DNA of 64,000 bases from Paratinospora sagittata (GCA_035771175.1 CM069598.1:2695931-2759930); one strand, 5' to 3'. Positions 11,276-24,955 are shown, counted from the first letter of the stretch. Translations and numbers: made by a program. The notes: a model not told the origin generated them from the sequence alone.

Positions 11276-13168
11276 ATGGTGTCTTCTTCTCTACAGCTGC
11301 CTCCTCCTTCAACAAAACCAGTCCAAAATCACCGAAAATATCACTCCAATTCAATTGAAACACTAAGAAACGATCTTCTTTTCAACTTCAACACCCCATT
11401 TGAACTTAAACAAGTCCACTCTCTCATCATAAAATGCAAAGAAAGTCATTCAAGTCTCCCCCTTTCGCGAGTTGGGTCGGTTTGCGCGCTTAATTCGAGC
11501 TTTGATTACGCTAGATCGATCTTCGAGCAGGTTGAGAAGCCCGAGATCATTATATGGAATTCTTGCTTGAGGAAATTTGCTGAAGGGGATTCTCCTGTTG
11601 ATGCTATTCGTCTGTTTTACCGGTTACGTCGGGCTAATATCCATCCTGATACTTTCACTTGTTCATTTGTTCTCAAAGCTTGTTCGGTCTTGCAGGACCT
11701 TTCCGACGGTAGAATAGTTCACGGGTTGGTTGAGAAACTCGGGTTTCATTCGGATTTGTTCCTGCAAAACACAATTGTTCATATGTATGCCTGTTGCAGC
11801 GTCATTGATGATGCTCGGAAGTTGTTTGATAAAATGCCTCAGCTAGATGTTGTGACGTGGAATATCATGATAACACAATTGACGAAAAGGGGTGAGATTG
11901 AGCAAGCCCACGATTTGTTTGATTTGATGCCTGAGAGAAGTGTGAGATCGTGGACAGCGATGATTGCGGGTTATGTGCAATGTGGAAAGCCAAAGGAGGC
12001 AATTCGTTTATTTACGAAGATGGAAGAAGCTGGGGAAAGACCTAATGAGGTAACTGTTGTGGCTGTTTTGGCAGCTTGTGCAGATTTGGGTGTGTTGGAT
12101 CTTGGTAGGAGGGTTCATGAGTACTCAGATCGATGTGGGTTTAGGAGAAATGTACGTGTTTGCAATACCCTGATTGATATGTATATTAAATGTGGCTGCT
12201 TAGAGATTGCACGCAGGGTTTTCGATGAGATGGAAGAACGAACAGTGGTATCATGGTCAGCCATGATTGGAGGATTTGCAATGCATGGCCGAGGCGAGGA
12301 AGCTCTGAGACTTTTCTCTAAGATGTCTCAAATTGGTATCAGACCAAATGAGATCACTTTCATTGGATTACTACATGCTTGTAGCCACATGGGACTGATC
12401 GATGAGGGGCGTAAATTCTTTTCTAGCATGACCAAGGAATATGGAATAGTTCCAAAGATTGAGCACTATGGATGTATGGTCGATCTTCTTAGCCGTTCAG
12501 GGCTTCTCCAAGAAGCTTATGAGCTCATTAAGAACATGCCCATCGAGGCAAATGGGGTCGTGTGGGGTGCTCTTCTTGGTGGATGTTGGGTACACAAGAA
12601 TGTGGAGCTAGCCGAAGAAGCAATTAAGCATCTTCTTGTACTAGACCCACAAAATGATGGATACTATGTTGTGTTGTCAAACATCTATGCAGATGCAGGA
12701 AGGTGGGATGATGCAGCAAGAGTGAGGAAGCTGATGAAAGACCGAGGAGTGAAGAAGACACCCGGGTGGAGTTCAATCTCTGTAGATGGTGTTTTACATG
12801 AGTTTGTTGCTGGAGATGGAGCTCATCCTCAAGCTGAGGAGATATATCAGAATTGGGAGAAATTACTGGAAAAACTGAAGCTTAGAGGTTATGTTCCCAA
12901 CACCTCAGTAGTCTTGCTTGACATGGATGAGGATAAGAAGGAACACGTTCTATTTCGCCATAGTGAGAAGCTGGCTGTTGTTTATGGGCTAATGAAGACC
13001 CCTCCCGGAACACCAATAAGAATTATGAAAAATCTCCGTGTTTGTGAGGATTGCCATGCTGCTCTAAAACTGATATCAGAGGTATCTAATAGAGAGATAG
13101 TTGTTCGTGATCGGAATCGATTTCATTGTTTCAATAATGGTTCTTGTTCTTGTAGGGATTATTGGTAG
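11276..13168 (+). CDS. PLS-class pentatricopeptide repeat protein with E and DYW domains
   Basis: A single uninterrupted exon of 630 residues, as is usual for this family. PPR motifs repeat from about residue 85 to 430, with the typical VxTWNxMIxxLxxxG, VRSWTAMIAGY and VVSWSAMIGGFA cores. They are followed by E/E+ motifs (NMPIEANGVVWGALLGGC...) and a full DYW domain. The DYW domain shows the deaminase-like signature HSE ... CEDCH, the second zinc cluster HCFNNGSCSC, and ends exactly in RDYW. DYW proteins act as C-to-U RNA editing factors in chloroplasts or mitochondria; the PPR array selects the site and the DYW domain deaminates. Which organelle and which site cannot be read here. It is divergent from RNE across 262 bases. 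Confidence 0.95.
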   Translation: MVSSSLQLPPPSTKPVQNHRKYHSNSIETLRNDLLFNFNTPFELKQVHSLIIKCKESHSSLPLSRVGSVCALNSSFDYARSIFEQVEKPEIIIWNSCLRKFAEGDSPVDAIRLFYRLRRANIHPDTFTCSFVLKACSVLQDLSDGRIVHGLVEKLGFHSDLFLQNTIVHMYACCSVIDDARKLFDKMPQLDVVTWNIMITQLTKRGEIEQAHDLFDLMPERSVRSWTAMIAGYVQCGKPKEAIRLFTKMEEAGERPNEVTVVAVLAACADLGVLDLGRRVHEYSDRCGFRRNVRVCNTLIDMYIKCGCLEIARRVFDEMEERTVVSWSAMIGGFAMHGRGEEALRLFSKMSQIGIRPNEITFIGLLHACSHMGLIDEGRKFFSSMTKEYGIVPKIEHYGCMVDLLSRSGLLQEAYELIKNMPIEANGVVWGALLGGCWVHKNVELAEEAIKHLLVLDPQNDGYYVVLSNIYADAGRWDDAARVRKLMKDRGVKKTPGWSSISVDGVLHEFVAGDGAHPQAEEIYQNWEKLLEKLKLRGYVPNTSVVLLDMDEDKKEHVLFRHSEKLAVVYGLMKTPPGTPIRIMKNLRVCEDCHAALKLISEVSNREIVVRDRNRFHCFNNGSCSCRDYW

Positions 13169-13297
13169 CATATTCTACAAACCTGAAAGTGTTCTTATAA
13201 ATTTTATATATGTCTAAATCACTTTTCCAGCATGTTATGATAAAGCTTTTTATTCCTTGAGCATGATATGACAATTACATTACAATTCCATCACTTT

Positions 13298-16200
13298 CTA
13301 GGAGAAAACAGGGCATCCATCAGCCTCTATTCCAGGAGCAGTGGGGCAAACTGCAAGTGGGCAATGATCATCCAGTTCCAAACCCCACCATTGCATCCCA
13401 TTTATATCCTTTATCTGCAGAGTTATATAACTAAGGATGGCACAGAAGGCAACTCCAGCATCCAATGCCGCCGATAACACGTAGTTGTGCCTTGCCCACC
13501 AGCCCCTAAACTTCCGGTAAACATAGAAGTTGAAGAAGACACCCACTGCTCCCCAACACCAGTAGTTCACAGCACCGGCTTGAGGCATCATTCCGGTGGC
13601 ACCCAAAAGGACCGGCATGTTGATGAGGCTAATCCATTTTTGCTTCGGAAACATCCGGGAAAGCACCCAAACTGGTACCGGTGCTAAGGCTCCAATGAGG
13701 AAGAAATAATTCATCTTTGAATAGAGTCCTAAGCGTCCAAACATGCGAAGTGGCCCAACAACACCCCAGATTATGGAAGCATTGTAGAAAACGTCATCTC
13801 CCGGGCATGTCCATGGGCTTCCCTCGGGCAGCAGTGCTGGATGGCAAATGTGTTTCACTGATGTAAGTAGCCACCAACCTGTGCCAAAGTAGACGGTCGA
13901 TGAAATCACTGTGCCCACCAGCTGAACAACAAACATGGATTTTGGAGGGATCTTCATGTAGTGACCAAGCTTGAAATCTGAAAGGAACATGATTGCCTGG
14001 GACATACTAATGTAACCATATGTCTTAAAAGCAACATTGGCAAGAGGCTTTCCAGGATATAAGTAACCTATTATCAGCTCTGTAATCACATTTAGTCCTG
14101 GTTGCTGCATTCACAATTTCCAGACATACCAGTCAAATCCTCTGAATTAATAAGTAAGAATGACAAAATAATATACAATCTGACCCTCTTGTAAGCTGCA
14201 TAAAGTTCCTCTCTACCTGGTTTGTTGTAGCTGTAATTATGCCAATGGGAAGAGTGAAGATAAAAGCCAAAGCCATTGCTAGTATAACACCCCAGTAAGG
14301 AAGCTGCAATTGCCTATTAAAGCCTTCACAAGCAACCATTGAGAGAGCAACCACCACAACCATAAGTATATAAAACCACCATTGAGGGACAGAACTATAG
14401 TTCTTCTTCATCAACCTAGTGTGCACGTCGCTAAACTGATTTTGAAGCGTTTCTTGTGTTTGTTTCCAAATGGTTCTAATCAAGAAGATCACAAAAATAT
14501 ATATGGAAAATGTTAGCTTTAGTAATTGAACCAAGGGAAAGTCATTTGTGAAAAAAAAAATGAAGTACCTGCCATAGAAGAGGGCAACATGAGTGAGAGT
14601 AGCAGCCAATGTTGCAAAGCTAAGACCGTAAGTAAGTACGAAGAATATACTTAGATGAACCTTGCTGTAATTAGCATAACCTACGGGATCAAATGAGAAG
14701 GTTGTACGGTTCAAAACTCTCGAAACATTGTAGGGTTGGCCATCATAGCTGAACACATGAGGGGAGAAAATTGGAAACTTCTTGGCTTCATATGTGTTGG
14801 TCCAATAGGCTGCTGGAATTATGATGTAAAGAACAATGATAAAACCAATCATCACATTAATGATAGCAAATCCTGGAGTGGCTAAGGGAGTTCCTAAGAA
14901 GCTGGCCACAGCTGCCCAATCAATGGCAAATGTGCCAACGCCTAGGCCGAGCGAACCAGACCCGATTTGCTGTGCTGTTACAGAGTCCTTCCATATCCAA
15001 CAAATGAAAGAAAGTGCAGTTATCGAAGGAAAGAGATAGTTTGGAACTATGTAGTATGAGAAACTTGTTACAAGGACTAGCAAGAAAAATTGTAGCCTTG
15101 TAAGTCCTCTCTTTCTCCTCTTCTCTTCTTCATGCAGTGCCCTACAAAGTTCACAAAATTAGCTCAAGTTCTTCACAGTGACATTATATCATGAACCCAT
15201 TTGGTTGAGCATTTGGAAACTGCTTATGAGCCAAAAAGAGTTTTTGGGTCATTTAGCAACACTTCCTTTGAAGAAGCTGATTGAGACCCACTTTTCCAAA
15301 AAAAAAAAAAAAGAAGAAAAAACACTTTTGCAAAAGCGGTACCAAACAGGGCCCATATATCAAGCTTTTAAATAGAGGTAGAGGAAAAATAAAAATAAAA
15401 AACACCTGAAGAGGGACACTTGAACTAGGTTGGATGGCCACCACATGTAAGGAGAATCAACAAGAAATTTTCTGAAGAGACCAGCCCACCCATACCCAAG
15501 CATCTAGCCAAAAAAGAGCAAAAAAACTTCATTAAATCTAAACTACTTCAAGATTGTGTGTACATATAATTACATGTATACATGTTGAACAAAAATTAAA
15601 TCATCACCTGAGTTGTCAAGCTTAGTAAAAAAGCTGCCATGGGATGAATTTTTACATAGTAAAAGGCCTTCACTATGGTAATTATGTTGACAGCATAAAC
15701 AGGATTTGAACCAGAAGTTGCAAAGATTGTGATCAAAACATGTTCTTTGAGGTTGAATGGGCCTGGGTTCAATGAAAATGACCATTTTGTTAATGGAATT
15801 GGGATGGGTCTTTCGGGTAGAGTTGCAGCCATAAGTTTTCCAATTGGAAGAACAACTATCTGAGCTGAGACTGCTGAGATATACAATGGAAGACGGCGGT
15901 AGCCGAAGAACTGGTTCAAGAATGCCAGTACTGAACATGCTATGATCCCTAACACCCATGTTCGAAACGTCAAAACAGGTAATGTTTTATCATCTGTAAT
16001 TGGAACTGTGAGACGAACTTGATCGATTGGACAATCGTTCACTTCTTCTGCAAGAACTTCATGTTAGATCTTACAATCCCAAAGAAACCATTCTGAATTA
16101 ACTCATTACTTTTTCCTTATCATCTTCTAAGCATATAGTTCACACAGTAAGCAGTAAACTATATACAGATTGATGCTCATACTACTATGTAATATATAGT

Positions 16201-16446
16201 AAGAATGGTTTTCTTTGGCCATTATTGATACTAAAACCCATGAAAACTATATATTATAGTTATCATGGCAACATGCCAATCTGGCAAGATAATTGAAGGA
16301 AGCAACACGAGCCTTTTTACGGGGAAACTCTCACCTGCAGAGTTGGTATCAGTTTCAACAGATTTAGCTGGCGTTGTAATCTGCTGGTAATCTAATTTCT
16401 CAGGCTCAAATGACATGGAAACCTCTGTGTCGTTGACGCCTGTCAT
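13298..16446 (-). CDS. Oligopeptide transporter (OPT family, OPT1/OPT5-like clade)
   Basis: Six minus-strand exons (16446-16335, 16047-15608, 15503-15406, 15141-14569, 14475-14217, 14104-13298) join in phase to 762 residues, close to the roughly 750 usual for plant OPTs. The family signature NPGPFN is at 131-136, followed by LKEH, and the KIPPx motif is seen as KIPPK at 545-549. Many hydrophobic segments give a polytopic membrane protein. OPTs of the PT clade import small peptides, glutathione or metal chelates with protons across the plasma membrane; the substrate here is unknown. Its stop lies 129 bases from the end of the convergent PPR gene. Intron 3 carries a MITE-like insertion. The ATG at 16446 is the only one fitting the first exon. 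Confidence 0.93.
15185..15358. mobile_element. MITE-like element in OPT intron
   Basis: One end reads CCCATTTGGTTGAG and the other ACCAAACAGGGCCC, so the TTTGGT core is inverted across about 170 bases with an A-rich interior. This resembles hAT or PIF-type non-autonomous elements common in plant introns. The exact ends and target duplication are unclear. Confidence 0.4.
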
Positions 16447-17428
16447 CGTTCACCCCCGCAACTGAATCTAGAATTAGTGAAGCTGATCATATAAAAAAGA
16501 TTCAGCTAAGCATTGCTTATGATGTAACTAAGCTAGTTGGAGAGTATAAAGAGAATGCCGGCCATGGTATTTGATAACGTACGCTACCTTAGATTCCAAC
16601 GCTTCACTTTCTTTCATTTTCGTCTTGTTTTAAACTACACTTCGGATTGTTTGCTACTTCCAAATATGGCACAAGAAGGAACAGTACATGTTAACACAAA
16701 ATTTGTTAAGTTTGGAAGGGCTTGTCTAGACTGCTTTATTGGAATCTCAGGAGGGAGAGGAACCAAATTGCTTGATTCTTTTTCTTGTTATTATTATTAT
16801 TTCTTGAAAGGAACCGTTAAGATTCTTCCTAAGCCAAACATAAAAAATTGATGTTGATGTAATGTGCTATCATGAAAATGCTTGAATAGAAATAATAATC
16901 TCACGTCAATTATGAATAATAACTGAAGATTTGCATGCAGGCCAAGAGATGATCAAATAGGAACTATGTGAGTGAAGGAAGCAAAATAAATATTAAAAGA
17001 AAAACCAATAGATTATATCTAGTAAAATTATGTCAGAGATTTGATGGATTTAGGATCTGCAAGTTGAAAAAAAAAAGTACATTTGACTCCTGTCAAAGCA
17101 GTATAGAGTTTTATGTTGTAAACTTCTCATCATTCTTCCTCTTCCACCATTTCAGGCTGAAAAAAGAGCTTCCAACCAGTCTTACTGCAAAGAGTAAGGT
17201 TACATAAACAATATATATTAGTTTTACTAAACCCCACAACGAGCTAGTGGGGGTTTTATATAACTATTATATTCAAGGCATGTTTGCGTGAGTTCATCAT
17301 ATTTGCAAGTGTGGCAAAACCCCACTCCCTTGCCTCTTATAGCTGCTACAAAGTATTTGAGACTTGAGATTCTGAGTCTTCAATCACAACTGTCATTTAA
17401 TTACAGATGCATTGGTCTTCCCGTTTTC
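16447..17428. other. Intergenic region between OPT and SEC14 genes
   Basis: AT-rich sequence between two genes on the same (minus) strand. It should hold the OPT promoter and the SEC14 3' UTR. The open frames at 16537-16851 and 16968-17207 lack recognisable domains. Nothing else was seen. Confidence 0.4.
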
Positions 17429-20400
17429 TCAATCTTCAGAAACTTTCATTCTGTCTAGAGATTGTGGGAGCCCGTTCTGATCCTCGAGTTTATGCAACTC
17501 GGATTCTATGGTTTCAACAAGCTTTGTTCCTTCAACATCAGTTTCAGGAACATCCACATGGAAAGAACCTTGCTTGATAGGTGCAACAGTTTCTGATTTC
17601 ATGGCTTGCTGTTTGACATAGTTGTAGAACTCTTGATGGAAGGGATGATCAAAGGAAAAGCAGTCAGTTTCATTGTTAGAATAGCGGAAAGAACCAGAGC
17701 CTTCTCTTTTACAGAAATGTGGAAGGGATGCATAGTCCATTATCTGCATTTAATGTATAAATCAGAATAATTAAACATAACTTACAGGAGAAAATGAAGC
17801 ACTACATTGGAACAGCAACTTATGAAGAGCAAGGTTTTAAGGATCAAAATTTATTCTGAAACATTAATATAGATGCTAATGCAGATAAATGCAAGGGCAT
17901 GAATATGTATAAAACATGGAAAGAGGTGTTTAAATTTCAGATATCCCAGTTGTTATTTTCTCAATATGCAAAAGATTCCCATATGGTCATACCTTCAACA
18001 ACTCATCTTTCCCAGAGCCTTGTAGCACCTGAACTTTCCTCCTTGTTCTCTCTTGCAGAAGAGGCTTCACAACCTACAACCAATACAGATAATATGCTTT
18101 AAACATGCAAAATTGCTATACCTATGGCTATGGAAGCGTTCTCTGGGATCACCTAGCCTTCCCTCTTTGGCTTTTGCAGGCTTATGAAGCCCTTATAAAT
18201 AATGCAGAGGCCATGGCTATCCAAAATGCATGGATCTTGCTGCTGCACGACATGTTCCCAAACTTCTCATTCATATTGGACTCTTAAGATGCTGATGTAA
18301 TCAATCCAACATAATGTTCGAAAGTCTATCAATCACTAAATCTCCCATAAAACAACCAATTCGATTCAATCAATACTATAGATGGATGATTCTAGTTTTC
18401 GTGTTCATTATATTGTTATTCTTTCTCACCAACAAAATTTAGATTTAACTCTCCAAGAAAAAGAAAAGAAAAGAAAAAAACATGTCTAATTCTTTTAGTG
18501 AACTAATAAAGCAAAACCCAGTGGTTGATCAGAATTTGTATAGGATTCATAATTCATAGAAAGGAAAATGAAAGCAGATGACAAACCCAAAGGAAAAGAA
18601 TGATTGTACCTTCCAGCATGCTGAAAATACATATGGAACATTTACAATGTAATATGTATCTGTCTTTTCTGGATAGTTTAGGTCGTCAATGGTTGATATG
18701 GCAGTCAGTAGCTGTGGTGACAGACATGCAAAGATATGTCAAGAGTGGTACAATCCTCTAAAAAGGAGACTCAAAAAGAAGAAGGAATAATAAGAGTATG
18801 AGTAGAATCAGTAGATTGGCATAAACCAACACACCCACATTCTAAAAACAATCAGTTGGCAACACATCAGTAGAAGGTATCACCACAGGAGCTTAGAGTA
18901 CATGTGTTTGTTTGTCAAGGGTTTTTTTTTAAAGGAAACAAAATAATATTGCTTTAATAAGGAGTCCGCTGTTCATCAAGTAAAAGTGTTACAACTCACA
19001 GGTTTGTGATCTATGACAGGTGCATGCTTCATGATCGCATTTAGCTTATTCAGACAGCCATAGATGGACAAAAGGAGAGAGAATCAATGTACATCAGCTG
19101 ACTCAGCTTCCATTAATCTAGTTTCATTTAATCTTTTGCAGTCCTTGCACTTATTATTTTAACAAGTAAATATTGTAGTAACATAGTGCACATATATCCA
19201 ATGCTGGCATATGTCATAATATTTGAAATTTCATGGTTGGTTCACTTCTTTTACCAATTCTTTTTCCAAAATTTATCAATCAAGAAAAAAACTGGAACGG
19301 TTGGAATGGACACTGAAAAAGGTGAGCAGAAAGAATATTAAAGCCCACACATATTAGAGGTTAAGGCATATCAACTGAATAGGAAATCTATAAACACTAC
19401 AGTAGCCACCTCCTTGATTGAAAAACTGTCAAAAACACATGCAAAAAAAAGATTCATGATCTATATAACCAAAAGGAACAGGACAGCTATTTCTCACAAA
19501 AAGGTTCCCCCCATGCACCCAGATTAATCAGGTCAAAGATATAATGGTTTCATATGGATGAACACGATTCTTGTACAAGAAAAACCAAAGAGAACCAAAA
19601 AAAGAAGGTCGAGTTTCAAAGAAGAACTGAAACTGGAAAAGAGAAGTAACAAATTACCATGGCTCAAGTGTAATTGCAGAGATAAATGAGCAAGAGTGAG
19701 AGTGTAAACGAACAAAATAAAACAAAATATACCTTAATATGGCTTAGTGCTGAAATCTTTAGACCAGTCATATCTAAAACCTTCACACATGTGGCAATAT
19801 GTCTGCCATATTTTTGTGTTGCATTTGGCTGCAAGAATAGTTACAAGTTAAAAGGATGACCACATCCCATTAAAGCTTGCACTTCCAAGATGATACTCAC
19901 TAGAACAACACGATCTCGGTATTCATTGATGTGGATGTGTGACTGGACATAGTAGTGAACCTAAAATAAAGAAGCATACATGTAATGCCAGAACAGGGGA
20001 TATAGACATAATTAAACAGAAATAAATGAAAAATATCATATTCCATACAGAAGCTTTATCGAAGGTGCTCTGCCCTACACCAACAGCAAATACAGGGAGG
20101 CCCTGCAAAATGGAGGATGTAAGTCAAGAGTAGCAAAACAGGATAGAATATTTAATTAGGCTTAAAACAATATTTTTCTTCTTACATACAATATATTTTC
20201 CATACACATGAAAGCAGTGTCAAGAAATGAATTAAAATATACAACAGAAAATAAATAGGAAATGTACACATGCAACCAGTGAAGCACAGGTGGTGGTAAA
20301 TACCTTTCTAGAGTAACCTGATAGGCCTAGGAGTTGTGAATCCCGTACTGCTCTATATAACTCAGTTGGTATTATAGGTTTCTACATAAAGAAAGAGTAG

Positions 20401-22248
20401 ACAAATCAATGTCAGCAATTTAAGGTCATCATATTAGATATACTACAGAGAAAAAGACACCATGAATAGGGCATTGAATGTGATGTGATTTTGCCACTAC
20501 TCACTAGAGATCATCATGATCATGCATGAACACCCTATAGACATTAAGATATGTTCCAATATAATACAAGGTTATCACAGCCATGCAAGTGAGTTTAGAA
20601 GAGGATAGGCATTCCACGCTTATTTTCTAATGATATTACACCAAACTGGGGCTTTCAATTTTTTAGTTTGCAAATTACGTATTTATGTGGCTTTTAATAG
20701 TAAAAAGCATGCTACCCATTTCTTTATAAAAATGCCCAAACAGGAGAAGAAAAAGACCAATGCATTATGAATCTATAACACAGCCAAAAAAAAAATGTTT
20801 TCACATATAATCGTCATAATGTCTTGACCAAAGAACCATAAAGAAATAGAAAATCCCCCCAACATCAAGAACTTGTAGAAGCACAAATACAGCCAGAACT
20901 TCTAAAATCTATACAAATTTGGTATCTACCTAACAAAATACTCACCGCCAATATGCTATCAATTTCATTTTGTATCCTCCAGTTTAAGCAATCTACCAAC
21001 TGAAACAGGACGGAGAAATCAGTAACATGGAGAGACACAAGAAAGTAAAAACATAATCAACAGAGACACAATGATACTTGGTGGTTAGTTGACAAAAAAT
21101 GCAACTCCAAAGACCAAGTATTACATTCACCTTCTTGCCAGTCAAAGAACAAATATATCAATAACTAAAAAGGTAACAAGAAGAAAGAGGAGAAAAGTTC
21201 TAACAAAAAGAACCACATCTTACCATTTTGTACGCTTTAGAAACATTCCAATCTCTCGCCTTAAGAAACCGCACCAAGGTTTCAGCAGTATATCCTTGAT
21301 GTATATTCTGTAAATCAAAGTAACAGCTTTCGGATGATTAGAATTGTACCACAAACTGTTCTCTCCACTTTCTTCAAAGTTCAATCCTTCAAATTGAATA
21401 CGGAAGGGGGACAAAAAGGCCCCAGGGACTAAATGCATTCTATGAAACTGGAAGATTCCAGTAGCTGCTCCCTAGTCTCCATAACTATGAGCAAAGTGTC
21501 TATTAGATTCACTAACATAACTGAAACATTCTACCTCAAAACATTCAGATATCTAATGTAAAAATGCAGATCAGGCTCACTGATTTAGTAAAGCAGCATA
21601 CTCTATTGTGCAAAACAGTGTGAAATCCCGAACAAAGAAGCGGGGAATAGAAGTGAAACAAAAAGGGTCAAATACAGTAATCAGTACTAACTGACCCAAA
21701 TCCAAAGGGCCAGATCAGTTCGGTAACAATGCTAACCAGGAACTGAACATCTCAACTACAAATCTTACATCTAATTTCACAAAAAGGAGGTAAATTTGAC
21801 CAGTGAAGCCCCAAATCACTCCTCAGAACCGCTAATAAACAAAAATATTGAGCAGATCCAGAGACCTGAAGTTCACATATTGCTAACTGCAACACACGCA
21901 TTGCAATTTCAACACAATAACTTGCAGATGCAGATTAAATCAACCCCAAGACCAAAAAAAAAAAAAAAGAATAAAAACATGTAAAAACTCCTAAAATTTT
22001 CAAAATTTCTTTAAAAAAAAAAAACCAAGAAGAAGAACCCAGGAGATGCACTAACCTGGAATGTGTTCTTCAAAGGCTCGTCCACTGTACCAAAAAAAAA
22101 AAAAAAAAGATATTATGATTATGTAATTCTACAATAAATAAGTTGCAAAAAAAAAAAAAAAACAAATCAACATTGCAGAGCTTTGGAAGTAACCTTCATC
22201 CATTAAGACCTTGAACTGCTTGATCGCATCCTCCGAAACGATCCCCAT
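17429..22248 (-). CDS. SEC14-like phosphatidylinositol/phosphatidylcholine transfer protein (CRAL-TRIO)
   Basis: Eleven small minus-strand exons (22248-22194, 22084-22056, 21307-21224, 20999-20946, 20381-20304, 20102-20049, 19960-19901, 19828-19733, 18711-18610, 18073-17993, 17743-17429) join with every phase matching to give 335 residues. An N-terminal CRAL-TRIO-N helical part (about 1-70) precedes the lipid-binding CRAL-TRIO domain (about 90-250). The latter includes GLPVFAVGVGQSTFDKAS, VLDMTGLKISAL, TISTIDD-type and YYIVNVPYVFSACWK segments. It closely matches the At1g55840-like single-domain plant SEC14 proteins, which are soluble lipid-exchange proteins. There is no GOLD or nodulin tail, so it is neither a patellin nor an SFH. 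The C-terminal 100 residues are polar and rich in Glu/Lys. Most exons are below 105 bases, and this gene is missed by simple ORF scans. Confidence 0.93.
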
Positions 22249-24955
22249 TCTTCTTCTACACAGTTCACTTTTTCAACAACTTCAAAATCATAAAAAATAA
22301 AAATAAAAATACCCAAAAAAAGGTAATTTTTAGGATCTTCTCAAGTTCTTTGAAACTGTCCTTCTTCTTCTTCTTCTACGCAAGAAAGAATAGGAGAAGA
22401 CCATCAAAAAAGACAAGTAAGTTACAGTCAATAATGGCTGGCTTCCCGAGCTTTCCTCTTCTGTAAAATTAAAGCTTCATCTCTCAAGTCTCAAAAAAAA
22501 AAAAAAAAAATGCCAAAAATAAAAGTAAAAAGCAAAGTGCAGCGCTCTTAAAAATTGAATCTTTTCCGTACATTCGCGCGTGTGAAACCTGGACACTTCT
22601 CGTCTCCTTCCAAAAAAAAAAGATAAATCTTTTTTTTTTTTTTCATACATTATTAATCACGGTGTTAAAAAATTATCGATTTTTATTTCCAATTTCCGTG
22701 GCCTCTATGGCTCGATTGTCAAATTTGTAATCACAAATTCACAATCCAATAATAAAAGGTATTCATGCATTACACCCGCCCTTTCTTTATCTCTTTATCT
22801 CATTTAAAAAAAAAAAAACTTTGTGTAAAGTTACTATAAAAAAAAAAAAATATTAAACTTTTTAAATTTTTTTTTTATATCCGTTCATTTTTTATCCTAA
22901 ATTTTTTAACTCTTTAATTGTCTAATTCATCTTTATCTTTAAATCTTATTATTTTCTTGAATTTTTTCGAAAACATATGCTTTTATCATTTTTACCCTTT
23001 TAAAGTATTTTTTTTCAAAAACTTATCTAAAATAGAAGAAAAAATAGGCAAAAATAAGTTTCGAAACTTAAAAAAATTACCCTTAAATTGGATGTGTTCG
23101 ACCCTGTGTAGGCAAACAGAATAAAAGCTATCTAATCTTAACAAGCCGAACATATTAGGATAAGATAAAAAATAAAAATAAAAATAAAAAATCAAAAAAT
23201 ATAAAGTCCGACCCTATTGGGTCGAACACACCTCTTTATGTCCGACATATCGTAGTCAGACATAAAAAAAAAATATCTGAACCTAGTGGGTCGGACGTTT
23301 ACAATTTTGACACGCAGAATGGGTTTCTAGAACCTATTTTCGCTGCCTCATTCCACCATATTTACCCATTTTTTATGCAAAAAAATATTTTAATTCAATA
23401 ATGTAGTATTAAAATTATTTTAGAATATATAAAAATCATGATTTACTTGTTAATTTGTGATCAAATATTGTACTTGAATCACTTTAAGTTTGAGGCCTCC
23501 AAAACCTGAAATAATTTGATTTTTTTGTAAAATTTAGTAATGTTGTTGCACACAAATCTTTTATCTGTGTTCTAACTCTTTGAATGATTAAAAAATTTAG
23601 AAGAATAGTGAATTAATGGTGAAGAGAAGAGAAGAAAAGATAGTGAGGGAAAAGATTTAGGGCATTGGGACGAGAGAGTTAAAATAAAAATTTAGGTAGA
23701 TAAAAAAAGATGAAATAATTAATTTTAAATTTTTACGTGAAAAAAGTAAGTAAACCAAGATATAGAAAATGATGAATCAAAATAGTCAAACTTTATCCAT
23801 TATCATCTGTTATTGAAGGTAAATGCATAACTTTCAATCAAAAGCCTAAGCATGGGCTTTGGATGCTACCCATATAATAATGGGCTCAATTGAACATTTC
23901 AAGCCCATTCAACCTGCCCATTTAGCACCAATGCACCATAAACATCAATAATTATGTTGTAATACTTGAAATAATTATGTTGTGACTTTATCTTGCATTC
24001 TTAGCCAATACACTACGATTTATTATATGATGAATTTCTCGATTCAATCAATATAAATACTGCAAACTCGTGCACTAAAACATGATTTGTCATTGCACAT
24101 TGGACAATTGAAGCATTAATAATTTTAATGATATATTATTATTAGCAAATGTTTAATATTATGAGAGAATATATATTATTGCAATTGTGAATTTTTACTT
24201 CAAAAGGCTTAGGTATTAATGAGAGTGAAATTTCAAGTTATATTTCATGTAATGTCCTTAATTACTTATATCTAATGTGGAACTATTATTTTGATTTATA
24301 TGCAATCTTAACAAATCTCCACGTCCTTAGACTAAAGTTCAATTATTCATTGCGATGTGCACCACATGATTTATGTTAAATCAATTATCGTCATTATTTT
24401 GAGAAGAAACAACTTAATGAACCATCCACAACCGATGAGCACACACGCATGCTCCACCTTGAAATAATATCACTTGTTAGGCAAATCCAAATCTCTACTA
24501 ATATAGTACCAATAAAATCCTCGACTGAACCACCTCTTCTGGGCTCGATATTAAAAATAGTGAGATCCCAACTTATATTCCATGTGATTTACTTGCCCGT
24601 ATTTGATGTAAGACTAAAGTCCACACATACCCAACAAAATTTGTATCTAAATCATGATCTAAATGAGTTTGAAGTACTTCTTCATATCCAAGCGTCTTTT
24701 AGCACATGATTTTTTCCCATTCTTACAAAGCTATAAGGAGTAAGTCGCTAAGGATGGGATTTCGACTCCAAACTTCCGTCAAACAAGTTCTTGAATTGTA
24801 TTTCTTACATGGATTTGGGCTAAGAGAAAAGCTTTCCTGACTTATGTTTAACATTATTAAACTATACTTAACTATGTGTGTTTATTAGATTTTCTTAAAT
24901 CACACGTATATGACACATGATATAAGATAATTTATTAAATATATATATACTTTAA
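22249..24955. other. Intergenic region, AT-rich, with poly-A/poly-T runs and unrecognised repeats
   Basis: This includes the SEC14 promoter and leader (to about 22500) and a long AT-rich stretch with many A or T homopolymers. Around 23090-23300 there are several GTCCGACCC/GGGTCGAAC units in both orientations, described separately. The open frames at 22918-23195 and 24449-24709 show no domain and no splice partner, so I do not call them genes. Confidence 0.5.
23206..23296. repeat. Inverted repeat of GTCCGACCC with internal hairpin
   Basis: GTCCGACCC at 23206-23214 is repeated inverted as GGGTCGGAC at 23288-23296. Between them is an imperfect hairpin, ATGTCCGAC ... GTCAGACAT. A related unit, GTTCGACCC, occurs near 23097. 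It may be part of a decayed DNA transposon or Helitron-like repeat; the family is not recognised. Confidence 0.45.

Noticed and set aside
13487..13687. Proline-rich plus-strand frame
   Set aside because: It lies fully antisense to the last OPT exon and mirrors its codon pattern.
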